Source: JAYREN01 sp963663375 (GTDB lineage Bacteria; Acidobacteriota; Holophagae; Holophagales; Holophagaceae). From it: a stretch of DNA of 64,000 bases. Position 1 is the stretch's first letter. Every line of letters starts with the position of its first letter. This document shows positions 34,926-43,728 of the stretch, in pieces. The stretch covers positions 620,001 to 684,000 of the forward strand of contig OY760195.1 of NCBI GenBank assembly GCA_963663375.1, given 5' to 3'. Under the pieces are notes generated by a model. The model saw only the letters and a program-made list of their open reading frames with translations. It did not search any database and was not told the origin of the DNA. The translations under genes were made by a program, and so were the position numbers.

Positions 34926-34995
34926 TCACCACGGAGACACCGAGAACACGGAGTTAAGGCATGCTCTCTGTTTTTCTCCGTGCCCTCCGTGGTGA
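34926..34995. repeat. Large intergenic palindrome, CCACGGAG type, copy 2
   Basis: TCACCACGGAGACACCGAG...ACACGGAG on the left is matched in inverted form by CTCCGTGCCCTCCGTGGTGA on the right around a T-rich centre. It resembles the palindrome at 16200-16314. It occupies the gap between the convergent pfp and tryptophanase-family genes and may double as a terminator. Confidence 0.7.
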
Positions 34996-35009
34996 GTTTC
35001 CTTTTCTCC

Positions 35010-36380
35010 TTACACCCAGGCGCACTCGCAGGTGAAGTGCCGCAGGAACTTGGGCTGCTTGGTGATCTTCACGCCGCGGATGTGCTTGGCGTTGGCCTTG
35101 GCATCGGCGATGACCTCGGCGGCGAGATCGAAGTGGGACTGGGTGTACATCCGGCGGGGGAAGGCCAGGCGCACCAGTTCCATGCTGTGGTAGGTCTCCG
35201 TGCCGTCCTCCAGACGCTTGCCGAACATCACGGAGCCGATCTCCACGCCCCGGATGCCGCCCTCCAGGTAGAGCGCGTTGCAGAGGGCCCAGGCGGGGTA
35301 CTGCTCCACGGGCATGTCGGGCAGCACGGTTTTGGCATCGATGTAGACGGCGTGACCGCCCGTGGGCTTCACGAAGCCCACGCCCGCGGCCTCCAGCTTC
35401 TCGCCCAGATATTCAGCGGTACGCAGGCGGTAACGCAAGTAGCTCTCCTCCATGCCCTCCTCCAGGCCCACGGCCAGGGCCTCCAGGTCGCGCCCGGCCA
35501 GACCGCCGTAAGTGAGGAAGCCCTCCATCATGATCAGCATGTTGTTCACCGCATCGAGCCACTCCTCAGAGCGGAGCACGATGAAGCCGCCGATGTTCAC
35601 CATGCCGTCCTTCTTGGCGCTCATAGTGGCGCCATCGGCATAGCTGAACATCTCCTGGACGATCTCCTTGATCGTCTTGTTCTCGTAGCCCTTCTCCCGC
35701 ATCTTGATGAACATGGCGTTCTCGCTGAAGCGGCACACGTCCATAACGAGCTTCTTGCCGTATTTCCGGAGCAGCGCGCTGTACTCGCGGATGTTCTGCA
35801 TGGACACCGGCTGTCCACCGCCCGTGTTGTTCGTCACGGTGATCATGCCGAAGGGAATGCGGTGGCCCTCCTTCTTGAGGACCTCCTCCACGCGATCGAG
35901 GTCGATGTTGCCCTTGAAGGGGTGGATCAGGGCGGGCTGCAGGCCCTCCTTGATGACGAGATCCACGGCCTCGACGCCGATGAACTCCAGGTTGCCGCGG
36001 GTGGTGTCGAAGTGGCAGTTGTTGGGCACCAGGTCGCCAGCCTTGCAGACGGCGCCGAAGAGCACCTTCTCGGCGGCGCGCCCCTGGTGCGTCGGTACGA
36101 AGTGCTCCATGCCGGTGATGTCCTGGATGACCTTCTGCAGGCGGTAGAAGCTCTTGGCACCCGCGTAGCTCTCGTCGCCCACCATGATGGCGCCCCACTG
36201 GGCACTGCTCATGGCACCGGTGCCGGAGTCGGTGAGCCAGTCGATGAGTACGTCCTCGGCGCGGAGTTTGAAGACGTTGAGCTTGGCTGCCTCCAGCAGC
36301 TTCACACGCTCCTCGCGGGTGGTCATGCGGATGGGCTCGACGGACTTGATGCGGAAGGGTTCGATGAGGGTCTTGGTCAT
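35010..36380 (-). CDS. Tryptophanase / tyrosine phenol-lyase family enzyme
   Basis: A 456-residue PLP beta-eliminating lyase. The start MTKTLIEPFRIKSVEPIRMTTREER matches the family. The Schiff-base Lys lies in GATMSAKKDGMVNIGG; other conserved parts are LTDSGTGAMS, VPTHQGRAAEKV, GGQPVSMQN and YGGLAGRDLEALA. C-terminal GIRGVEIGSVMFG and KFLRHFTCE look more like tryptophanase, while MVNIGGF looks like tyrosine phenol-lyase, so I leave specificity open. It would release pyruvate, ammonia and indole or phenol. The ATG at 36380 begins the family homology; upstream codons are spurious. Confidence 0.82.
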   Translation of the reverse strand: MTKTLIEPFRIKSVEPIRMTTREERVKLLEAAKLNVFKLRAEDVLIDWLTDSGTGAMSSAQWGAIMVGDESYAGAKSFYRLQKVIQDITGMEHFVPTHQGRAAEKVLFGAVCKAGDLVPNNCHFDTTRGNLEFIGVEAVDLVIKEGLQPALIHPFKGNIDLDRVEEVLKKEGHRIPFGMITVTNNTGGGQPVSMQNIREYSALLRKYGKKLVMDVCRFSENAMFIKMREKGYENKTIKEIVQEMFSYADGATMSAKKDGMVNIGGFIVLRSEEWLDAVNNMLIMMEGFLTYGGLAGRDLEALAVGLEEGMEESYLRYRLRTAEYLGEKLEAAGVGFVKPTGGHAVYIDAKTVLPDMPVEQYPAWALCNALYLEGGIRGVEIGSVMFGKRLEDGTETYHSMELVRLAFPRRMYTQSHFDLAAEVIADAKANAKHIRGVKITKQPKFLRHFTCECAWV

Positions 36381-36590
36381 GGGATGGCCTCGTTCATGGA
36401 TGCGAAGGGATGGGAGAAAACAGGAATTCAACGCCGAGCCGCGCGGAAAGGTCGCCCTTTCCCGCGGCTCGTGGAATCTGCGTTTTCTGCGCAGGCAGAC
36501 CTCGCCTCGTGCTCGGCGCGGCGGCACATCCTGCGGCCTCCCGGGGCCGTTTCGAATCGATCCAGAGCCATCTGTTCCGATGGTACCCGA

Positions 36591-38738
36591 CTATTCGGCC
36601 AGTTTCGCAAGCCCCAGGAGTGCCCGTTCCATGGTGGCGAATACCGGCAGGCCCGCCTTCATCAGGGCGACGCGGTACGGATCGTAGTCGAAGCCCGCAT
36701 CCACGGCGATGCCGATGCGGGTGCCCGTGCGGCGGGCGATGGCCATGAGGGCCTGCGCAAAGGCATCCATCTTCTCCGGATCCGCGGTGTTCAACCGCTG
36801 GGTGAGGGGCACGAGGCCCACCACCACGCTATCCGCCTCCCCCTTGGCGATGAGTTCGGTGCCTTCCAGGTAGGGCGCCTCCCCGGCCATGGGCGTGAGA
36901 TCCAAGGGCAGATGAGCCCCCACCAGGCCCGAGAGACCATGCTTCTCGATGAGCGCGGCCAGTTCCGTCTTCTCAGCGTCCATCAGATGAGCGGCTTCCA
37001 GGTTGCCCTCCACCAGATCCGCGCTCACGACGCTCTCGAAGCCCGCGTTGGTGATGACGGCGGTCTTCTTCGGTTTGCCCTCCGGGAAGGAAGCCAGCCA
37101 GAAGATCACGGCATCGAAGTCCGCAAGACTTTCGCACACGATCACCCCCGCACGCTGCAGTAGTGCCTTCTGCAGCTCCCAGTCACCGGCCAGGGCGCCC
37201 GTGTGGCTGCTGGCGGCGGCCATGCCCGCGGCACTGCGCCCCCCCTTGTAGAGCACCACCTTGCGACCCCGGGCGACAAGATCCTGGGCCGTGGTGGCGA
37301 AATCGATCAGATCCCCGGGAGCGAAGCCTTCCACGTAGGTGGCCAGCACCTTCAGCTCCGGATCGGCCCCCAGCGCCTTCAGGAAGCCCGAGAGGCCCAG
37401 GTCCATCTGGTTGCCGATGGAGCAGGCGTAGCGCATGGGAAGGAAGGGACAGGCGGAAAGGCGGCTCACCAGGAAGGCCCCGGACTGGCTCACCAGCGCG
37501 AGGGGGCCGCCAGGCAGGTTCGCGGGGAGCTTCGCCGTAGGGATGAAAAGAGAATTCAGGTGCTTGTCGGCGCTAAGAAAGCCCAGGCCGTTGGGCCCGA
37601 TGATGAGGGGGGTCCAGAGGCCCTTGGTGCGGCGTTCCGCGAGGAGGTTCTGGATGCGCGGGCCGAAGCCGGACTTGTCTGCGCCATCCCCGATTCCGCC
37701 GGAAACGAGGTAGAGGACCTCCGCGCCGCCACCCTGCGCACAGAGCTGCTCGATGGTCTCCACGGCCACGGGCGCGGGCAGGCTCACGATGAGGATGTCC
37801 ACGGGCTTCGCCAGCAGATCCTTCACGCTCTCCAGGCAGGGCAGGCCATCGATCTCGGCGGTGCCGGGCTTGATGGGAATGAGGCCCTCCCGCGCCATGT
37901 CGCCCTGGAGCAGGTTGTCCAGAATGATGCGGCCCGGATTGCCGGGCTTGTTCGAGATGCCAGCCAGAGCGATGGTGCGGGGGCGCAGGAGGATCTCCTG
38001 GATTCGGGCCGGGTCGAAGGTGGCCTTCAGAACTCGGTGCGCCGGGGCTTCACAGGTTCCCACGCCATCCAGGGCGATGGGTCGCCCCGTCTCATCCAGG
38101 ACGATGGGATTCATCTCCAGCAGCGTCGCGCCTTCCGCCTCCAGCAGCTCCACCAGCTTCCAGAGCCCCTGGAAGAAGGTCATCAACCGGCCGTCATCGG
38201 TGAGGCTCTTGCCCTGCCGCATGGTGCCCAGCCAGGTGCGGCCGAGCCAATGGGCCTTGAACTCCGCCAGGGCCTGCTCGGGAGTGGTGAGGGCCACGGG
38301 CCAGAGCAGCGGCCGGATTTCCTCGCCCCAGGCATTGGTAAGCACCCCGCCAATGCCCACCACGATGGTCCAGCCCGCGTCAGGGGCCTTGCGCAAGGCC
38401 ACGAGGGCCTCGCAGGGCATCCCCGAAACCTTCTGGAAATCCACCATTCGCGCCACGAGGGTTCCTACATATTCGCCATGAGTTGCGCCCACAGCCTTCA
38501 TCCGCAGGTGGTGCTCCAACACCTTCGCGACATCGAAGCCTTCGAAGGCCACCAGGCCCAGATCGGACTTGTGCCAGACATCCACTGCGGTTCCCTTGAC
38601 CACAACCTTCTGTCCTGCCTGGAACCCAAGTCTGGAAACATCTTCCTGGTTCCTGATAACCCCCCATTGGTCGATGGCGAGACCCACCTGTTCCAGCAGT
38701 TCGTAAGCACGGATCTCGTGGATGAAACGAGTGGTCAT
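36591..38738 (-). CDS. ADP-forming acyl-CoA (acetate-CoA) synthetase, beta-alpha domain order
   Basis: A 715-residue fused NDP-forming synthetase. The N-terminal part (about 1-240) is an ATP-grasp beta domain (HEIRAYELLEQVGLAI, VVVKGTAVDVWHKSDLGLV). A CoA-binding Rossmann domain follows (RPRTIALAGISNKPGNPGR), then the ligase domain with the phosphohistidine site in AAASSHTGALAGD. This order is permuted from the usual alpha-then-beta fusion. It would make ATP from acyl-CoA plus ADP and Pi, useful in amino-acid fermentation and compatible with the lyase 210 bp downstream. CAAGGAG precedes the ATG. Confidence 0.83.
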   Translation of the reverse strand: MTTRFIHEIRAYELLEQVGLAIDQWGVIRNQEDVSRLGFQAGQKVVVKGTAVDVWHKSDLGLVAFEGFDVAKVLEHHLRMKAVGATHGEYVGTLVARMVDFQKVSGMPCEALVALRKAPDAGWTIVVGIGGVLTNAWGEEIRPLLWPVALTTPEQALAEFKAHWLGRTWLGTMRQGKSLTDDGRLMTFFQGLWKLVELLEAEGATLLEMNPIVLDETGRPIALDGVGTCEAPAHRVLKATFDPARIQEILLRPRTIALAGISNKPGNPGRIILDNLLQGDMAREGLIPIKPGTAEIDGLPCLESVKDLLAKPVDILIVSLPAPVAVETIEQLCAQGGGAEVLYLVSGGIGDGADKSGFGPRIQNLLAERRTKGLWTPLIIGPNGLGFLSADKHLNSLFIPTAKLPANLPGGPLALVSQSGAFLVSRLSACPFLPMRYACSIGNQMDLGLSGFLKALGADPELKVLATYVEGFAPGDLIDFATTAQDLVARGRKVVLYKGGRSAAGMAAASSHTGALAGDWELQKALLQRAGVIVCESLADFDAVIFWLASFPEGKPKKTAVITNAGFESVVSADLVEGNLEAAHLMDAEKTELAALIEKHGLSGLVGAHLPLDLTPMAGEAPYLEGTELIAKGEADSVVVGLVPLTQRLNTADPEKMDAFAQALMAIARRTGTRIGIAVDAGFDYDPYRVALMKAGLPVFATMERALLGLAKLAE

Positions 38739-39008
38739 GAGGACTCCTTGTCGAATCCCAGGAGGGGAGCAGGGACTCCTGGAAGTATCAGGGCCGAGGC
38801 GTGTGGTGCGGATCACAGGCCCACTCCTCGATTGGAGAGCCTGTGTCAAAGATCACAACACCTAAGCAATCACCAAATTTACATGTGGTTACGTCAAGAA
38901 CAGCGTTCCTGGATGCGCATGAATCCTAGTGATTTTCCGGCAACACCTTGTTCGGCCGGAATCGCCGCCGATGAGAACCATGGACCAAATTTCCTTGGAG
39001 GAGTCCCC

Positions 39009-39416
39009 TTGCGCAAGCTCATCTTTACCGCCTTTGTCGCCACTCTCGGCTTGAACCTTTCCGCGGCCGAACTCCCTGTCGAGATGGCAGCCAAGCTCGT
39101 CAAGGTGGTCGTAAGCGGAACCGGCGGCAAGATCACCTGCCGGGATGGGGCCATGAAGACTGCTCTGGAATCCAACGGGGTTCTGGTTGATTCGAGCGCC
39201 AACATCATATGGAGTTCCAGCCCTGCCGAAATCAAGATGCTCAAATCCAAGGGCAAACTCATCATCACCAGCCGCCCAGAGCAGCTTGGTATGGGAGCCG
39301 CCATTGCCATCGCCGAGGACGGGGGCAGGCCCAAGATCTACCTCCACCCGGCCAACCTGGCGGCCAGTGGCATCTCCCTTCCCGATGCCGTTCTCAAGAT
39401 CGGCGAGAAGATCTGA
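39009..39416 (+). CDS. Secreted YfiR-like (DUF4154-type) small protein, copy 1
   Basis: A 135-residue protein with a signal peptide (LIFTAFVATLGLNLSAA). It starts at TTG 39009, supported by GGAGGAG five bases upstream. The mature part has one Cys (KITCRDGAM) and ends MGAAIAIAEDGGRPKIYLHPANLAASGISLPDAVLKIGEK (seen in pieces), the kind of C-terminus found in YfiR/DUF4154 proteins. In Pseudomonas, YfiR is a periplasmic repressor of a diguanylate cyclase; no cyclase is adjacent here. Paralogue of the next gene. Confidence 0.6.
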   Translation: MRKLIFTAFVATLGLNLSAAELPVEMAAKLVKVVVSGTGGKITCRDGAMKTALESNGVLVDSSANIIWSSSPAEIKMLKSKGKLIITSRPEQLGMGAAIAIAEDGGRPKIYLHPANLAASGISLPDAVLKIGEKI

Positions 39417-39604
39417 AGAATTGGACCAATGGCCCTGGCGCTGCGCGAATGCGCGGCGCCGTTTTCGTTACCCGGTTCCATTGGGTGAACCTCTCTGCCG
39501 CGTAGGATTCCCGCTGCCAATGAAGATCTGACTGTCCTGGCAAATACACATCTCAAGGTACAGCCTGAAAAAACCGAAAACACAGTTATGCAGGAGGAAG
39601 TCCC

Positions 39605-40015
39605 ATGAAGCTGAAGATCGCGGTCCTGGCCCTCATTCTCGGAAGTTTCTCGACTTGGGCACCCGCCGGGGATCTGCCTCCCGAAATCGCCGCCAAGCTC
39701 ATCAAGATCATTGCCACCGCCACCGGAGGCAAGGTTTCCTGCCGGGATGCCGCCATGAAAACGGCCCTAGAAGGAGCTGGCATCACGGTCGACGGCGATT
39801 CCAAGATCGTCTGGGCCACCAACCCCGTCGAGATCAAGATGCTGCGCAGCCAGAACCGCCTGGTCATCACCGGCAACAAAAATTTCCTCGCAAGCGGTGC
39901 AGGCATCGCCATCGTCGAGGATGGCGGCAAGCCCAAGATCTTCATCCACCAGCCGAATATCGCCGCCAGCGGCGTGGCACTCTCGGATGCCATCTACAAG
40001 GTGGGTGAGAAGTAG
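39605..40015 (+). CDS. Secreted YfiR-like (DUF4154-type) small protein, copy 2
   Basis: A 136-residue tandem paralogue of the gene at 39009: signal peptide MKLKIAVLALILGSFSTWAPA, then LPPEIAAKLIKIIATATGGK, a single conserved Cys (VSCRDAAMK), and SGAGIAIVEDGGKPKIFI near the end. AGGAGG lies eight bases before the ATG. The shared pattern with one Cys suggests metal or redox sensing or a structural role, but no function is known. 188 bp separates the copies. Confidence 0.6.
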   Translation: MKLKIAVLALILGSFSTWAPAGDLPPEIAAKLIKIIATATGGKVSCRDAAMKTALEGAGITVDGDSKIVWATNPVEIKMLRSQNRLVITGNKNFLASGAGIAIVEDGGKPKIFIHQPNIAASGVALSDAIYKVGEK

Positions 40016-40018
40016 CTC

Positions 40019-40906
40019 CTATCCCCAGCTCACCCAGCCCGCCCTGCCTACGATCTCCCGCCGCGTGATCTCCCGCGTCGGGAGATCGGCTTTTCGCAAC
40101 TCCGGCAGCCAGTCGGCATGGGTCAGGATTCGTATCTCTCGGTCCTTCAGCCCCGCCAGATAAGCATCGAAGACCGGCGCCAGGGCGCCCCCTTCCACTT
40201 CCGTATGCAGGGCGTAGACGTTCAGCGCATCCTCGCGAACGAGGTCCCAAAGGCGGGCGTTTACTTCATGGCCGCCCATGCCCTCCAGACCGAGGAGTTC
40301 ATCCATGGTCGGCAGGGTCGTGGGGATCTGGAGCGTCTTGAGGGTTCGGCCCTTCACCACGGGGTAAAAGGGCTCGGTGCCGCGACAATCCCCGGCGTAA
40401 TCCAGGCCAAAGGCTTCCTGGATTTCCAGGGTGGCCTCGTTGCATCGCCAGGCCGGGCTCACGGCACCCCGGGCGGATTCACCAAAGACCTCGGCGAAGG
40501 CCCCATGGGCCCGATCGAACCAGTCCTGAAGCCAGGCCCGGGATTTCCGGTCCAGCAGATCGTGATACTGCACGTGGTCCCAACCGTGGATGGCCACTTC
40601 GTGGCCGGCTTCCCGCGCGGCACGCATCACCTCTGCGGCACGCTTATGGATGATCGGAGCGGGCAGCAGCACGCCGTACATCATCGTCTTGAAGCCATAG
40701 AGCTTCCCGGCGTTGGTGCGGCGCATCTTCGCCAGGAACCCCTTGCGGAAGATCCTCCGAATGGCCTTGCCGGAATTATCAGGCCCCAGACTGAAGTAGA
40801 AGCTGGCACGCATGTCGTGGCGGTCGAGCATCCGCAGCAGGGTCGGAATGCCTTTGAGGGAACCCTCCAGGGTGTCCACGTCGACGCGAAGCGAGAGACT
40901 CTTCAT
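40019..40906 (-). CDS. ArnD-like polysaccharide deacetylase (deformylase)
   Basis: A 295-residue NodB-fold deacetylase that resembles ArnD (undecaprenyl-P-L-Ara4FN deformylase of lipid A modification). Shared features are the N-terminal LRVDVDTLEGSLKGIPTLL, SFYFSLGPDNSGKAIRR, FLAKMRRTNAGKLYG, and the metal-site AREAGHEVAIHGWDH. No other arn gene is present in the window, so the substrate may be a different polyprenyl-linked sugar. It is the last gene of a long minus-strand run and starts 3 bases after the PilZ gene ends. Confidence 0.78.
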   Translation of the reverse strand: MKSLSLRVDVDTLEGSLKGIPTLLRMLDRHDMRASFYFSLGPDNSGKAIRRIFRKGFLAKMRRTNAGKLYGFKTMMYGVLLPAPIIHKRAAEVMRAAREAGHEVAIHGWDHVQYHDLLDRKSRAWLQDWFDRAHGAFAEVFGESARGAVSPAWRCNEATLEIQEAFGLDYAGDCRGTEPFYPVVKGRTLKTLQIPTTLPTMDELLGLEGMGGHEVNARLWDLVREDALNVYALHTEVEGGALAPVFDAYLAGLKDREIRILTHADWLPELRKADLPTREITRREIVGRAGWVSWG

Positions 40907-40909
40907 GGG

Positions 40910-41620
40910 CTAGGATCCACTCCGCAGATTCTCAGAACGGTCCGTCCTCCGAGCCTGGATGAATCGGCGCAAGGCTTCCCGATCCCGCTCGGTCATGCAC
41001 CCCAGGACAAGCCCCAGGCGGGTGGGCAGTGGATCCTCGTCGAGCCATTCGAGATGCCGCACGTTGCCCGTGGTGCGGATGCGAATCCCTCCGGGCAGGT
41101 CCGTTTCCACCTCGACCTGAGCGTGGAGATCCACCAGCAGTTTTTCGGTCAACCCAAGGCCCAGGCCCGTTTCCGTCAGGTTGAGCAGCTTGGCGGTGTA
41201 GACCTTTTCCTTGAATTCGAGCTTCGCCGTGAGCGGCGGAAGGTCCGGCGTCGCCACCCGCACGTCTCCCCTGTGGTGCACCTCCATCTGCGTCTGGGGC
41301 CATTCGACCCTCAGGACCGGCGGGAAGAGGGTGTCGGACTCGTCCGCCAGGATGGGGTCCAGGAGCCGGGTCTGAATGGAAAAGATCTCTTCCCCGAGGA
41401 GGAGGGAGACCGCCACCAGGGTGCCCTTGGCCGGCAGCTGATCGCGGCGCTTGGCCCCGCTGAGCTGCACCGAGGCGCCGACCTCGAAGCCACTGATGCG
41501 GAGATCCCCCAGCAGACGCACGCTGCCCACGGCCCGGATGCTTGCGGGAGCCCGGGACTCGCGCGCGCGCTGGAGAAGGTTCTCCAGTTCCTTGGGGCTC
41601 ATGTTCCTGGACTCGGACAT
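40910..41620 (-). CDS. PilZ-domain protein (likely c-di-GMP responsive)
   Basis: A 236-residue soluble protein. A PilZ domain is suggested at about 125-210 by the RxxxR arginine pair in HHRGDVRV and the NLTETGLGLGL turn that replaces the usual D/NxSxxG. The N-terminal half (about 30-120) resembles a YcgR-type flanking domain (KRRDQLPAKGTLVAVSLLLG). GAAAGGAAG precedes the ATG. It lies 11 nt downstream of the phosphoesterase gene, same strand. Confidence 0.65.
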   Translation of the reverse strand: MSESRNMSPKELENLLQRARESRAPASIRAVGSVRLLGDLRISGFEVGASVQLSGAKRRDQLPAKGTLVAVSLLLGEEIFSIQTRLLDPILADESDTLFPPVLRVEWPQTQMEVHHRGDVRVATPDLPPLTAKLEFKEKVYTAKLLNLTETGLGLGLTEKLLVDLHAQVEVETDLPGGIRIRTTGNVRHLEWLDEDPLPTRLGLVLGCMTERDREALRRFIQARRTDRSENLRSGS

Positions 41621-41631
41621 GTCACTTCCTT

Positions 41632-42372
41632 TCAGATTCCGTGATAGAGACGTTCGGCCAGGTTCGGATGGAGACCCGCGGCCCGGATGCATTTGGCGGC
41701 CCCGGCGAAGTCGTATTCCATCCGGTGCAGGCGCAGCCGCTTCCGCCGGGGGTCGTAGCTCACGAAGCTCAGGCGGTTGTCGCGATCCCTGGGTTGGCCT
41801 ACGGAACCGGGGTTGATCAGGTAGCGGCAACCTTCCCGCAGCAGGAACCACTCGCCCGGGACCAGGGGCACCCAGGCCAGGGAACCTCGAGCCTCATCCA
41901 GCTCGAAGCCGCCCGGAAGATGGGTGTGGCCGAAGAAACAGAGTTGGGAGGAGAAACCCTCGAAGGCCCGGAGGGCCTCCCTCGGGTGCAGCAGGTAGGC
42001 ATCCTCATCCAGGGGTGAGCCGTGGGCCACCTCGTAATCATCCCCGACCCAGGCGGGGCCCTCGGGGATCTCTTGGAGAAAGCGGAGGTGTTCCCGCGTC
42101 AGCCGTTCGCGGGTCCAGGTGGCGGCCATCCTCGCGGGAAGACTGAAGTTGGCATCTTCGTCAATCCAGGCGCAGGCTCGGTCGTGGTTTCCCCGCACCA
42201 GGATGCGGGGCTTGAGCTCCAGAACGCGATCCAGCACCTGGTTGGGCTGCGCTCCATACCCCACGAGATCGCCCAGGATCACGAAGCGGGAGACCGCACG
42301 GCGCTTGGCATAGCGAAGCACCACGCGCAGCGCGTGCAGATTGGCGTGAATGTCGGAGAGGATGAGGTCCAT
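41632..42372 (-). CDS. Calcineurin-like metallophosphoesterase
   Basis: A 246-residue protein with the full di-metal signature: ILSDIHANLHAL, VILGDLVGYGAQP, LVRGNHDRAC, CFFGHTHLPGG, and NPGSVGQPRD (YfcE/MJ0936-like arrangement). Such enzymes cleave phosphodiesters or nucleotides; substrate unknown. The ATG at 42372 begins the DIHAN motif directly; upstream codons are not conserved-looking. Confidence 0.88.
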   Translation of the reverse strand: MDLILSDIHANLHALRVVLRYAKRRAVSRFVILGDLVGYGAQPNQVLDRVLELKPRILVRGNHDRACAWIDEDANFSLPARMAATWTRERLTREHLRFLQEIPEGPAWVGDDYEVAHGSPLDEDAYLLHPREALRAFEGFSSQLCFFGHTHLPGGFELDEARGSLAWVPLVPGEWFLLREGCRYLINPGSVGQPRDRDNRLSFVSYDPRRKRLRLHRMEYDFAGAAKCIRAAGLHPNLAERLYHGI

Positions 42373-42566
42373 GGGGGATTTTGGAAGAGTGTCGCACAAA
42401 CCCATCCTGGGGCGGCATTCCATTGCCTGTGCAGACTTCCCGGTGCGGCTCCGGGAATGGGTGGAAGGGATATCGAATTCTAGCCGGGGCCATGGGAGCC
42501 CTCGTCATATCCGGGGAAAATCCACCCATTCGCCCTGCATTTCCGCGGGCCCAGGGTCCGAAGGGT

Positions 42567-43715
42567 TCAGGGCGCCAGCATTCGGTTGGCGAGTTCCTCC
42601 GGGGTTCGCCCCAGGGGCAACACCATCGAGGCCTTCCCCCAGTGAGCCATGCGCACCCGCCAGCGGCCCATGAACAGGACCCGGTCCCCCGCCAGGGGCC
42701 TGCCTGGATCCTGGGCCACTCGCGCCCAGGCCACCGCAGGGTTTTCGGCGAGCCAGAGCGCTCGATGATCCGAGGCTCCCAGCCGCTCCCGGATCGTGGG
42801 ACTCTCGAAGGCCCCACCACCAAGGGCCAGCACGCACGGCGAACCCAGTGATTCCGAGAGCAGGTCTTCCTCGAGGCGACGGAAGGCAGCCTCCCCATCC
42901 TCGGCAAAGATCCTGGAGATCGACCTGCCAACCCGCCGTTCCACGAGCTCGTCGAGATCCCTCACGGGCAGGGCGAGCCTTGCCCCAAGGGCCTGGGCGA
43001 GCTTGGATTTCCCGCTGCCGCTGCCCCCGATGAGGGCCACGCCCTGTCCCCCTGGAAGCACGGGGCGCACCTGCCAACGGGCCAGCTGAGCCTCCCAGAG
43101 CAGCGCCTCGGGGCGTTCGGCCCGGGCGATCTCGCCCACCATGGCCAGGCTCTCGGCCCCCGCCCGGAAGCAGTCTTCCGCATCGGCGAAGGTCAGGCCA
43201 CCAATGGCCACGGGGGCCAGCCCCTGTTCCCGCAGAGCCGCACACCCCCGGCGGAGCCCTGCCAGGCCGATGGGCGCGGCGTGATCGCCCTTGGTGACCG
43301 TGGCGCGAAAGGGCCCCAGACCCGCATGGTCGCAGGCTCCGTCCACCCTGCCCCATTCAGCTGCTTCATGGGTAGAAGTCCCCAGATGCGCCTCCCCCAG
43401 CCCCGGCAAGCGCCGGGCCTCGGAGGGCGGCAGATCATCCTGCCCCAGATGGAGCCCCCAGGGTTCAAGGCCCTGGCGGGCCGCCAGCACCGCGAGATCG
43501 GCCCGATCGTTGACGCAGATCATGGGCCAGCCGCCGTTGTCCCGAGCCTCCCGAAGCGCCAGCCGAAGCTGAAGCCACTGTTCCTGGGGATCCAGCGGCT
43601 TGCCTCGAAACTGCACTAAGGGAAATCCGGCCGCACCCAGGCGCCGCACTTGCTCCGCCAAGGCCAGGGGATTCCGGGCATCGGTGATGGGATAGAGCGG
43701 CGGCAGGGACAGCAC
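42567..43715 (-). CDS. Fusion of thiamine-phosphate synthase (ThiE) and shikimate kinase (AroK)
   Basis: A 382-residue two-domain protein. Residues about 1-200 are ThiE/TenI-like: LYPITDA, QFRGKPL, CVNDRADLAV, GLHLGQDDLP, LGTSTHEAA, GPFRATVTKG and IGGLT. Residues about 225-382 are shikimate kinase: Walker A GGSGSGKS (230-237), VRDLDELVERRVGRSISRIF for shikimate, VLALGGGAF, and the lid Arg in GRPLAGD. The two enzymes belong to unrelated pathways (thiamine; aromatic amino acids). There is no frameshift between them. Start: GTG at 43715, 13 nt after the lepB stop. Confidence 0.85.
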   Translation of the reverse strand: MLSLPPLYPITDARNPLALAEQVRRLGAAGFPLVQFRGKPLDPQEQWLQLRLALREARDNGGWPMICVNDRADLAVLAARQGLEPWGLHLGQDDLPPSEARRLPGLGEAHLGTSTHEAAEWGRVDGACDHAGLGPFRATVTKGDHAAPIGLAGLRRGCAALREQGLAPVAIGGLTFADAEDCFRAGAESLAMVGEIARAERPEALLWEAQLARWQVRPVLPGGQGVALIGGSGSGKSKLAQALGARLALPVRDLDELVERRVGRSISRIFAEDGEAAFRRLEEDLLSESLGSPCVLALGGGAFESPTIRERLGASDHRALWLAENPAVAWARVAQDPGRPLAGDRVLFMGRWRVRMAHWGKASMVLPLGRTPEELANRMLAP

Positions 43716-43728
43716 GGTGCCGTCTCGC

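Noticed and set aside
36381..36590. Small gene between the acyl-CoA synthetase and the tryptophanase-family gene
   Set aside because: Frames here are low-complexity, Arg/Ala-rich and without ribosome sites; it reads as a leader region.
37203..39416. A 737-codon frame covering the antisense of the acyl-CoA synthetase and continuing into the YfiR-like gene
   Set aside because: Only the last 135 codons, from the TTG at 39009 with a strong ribosome site and signal peptide, look like protein; the rest is antisense.
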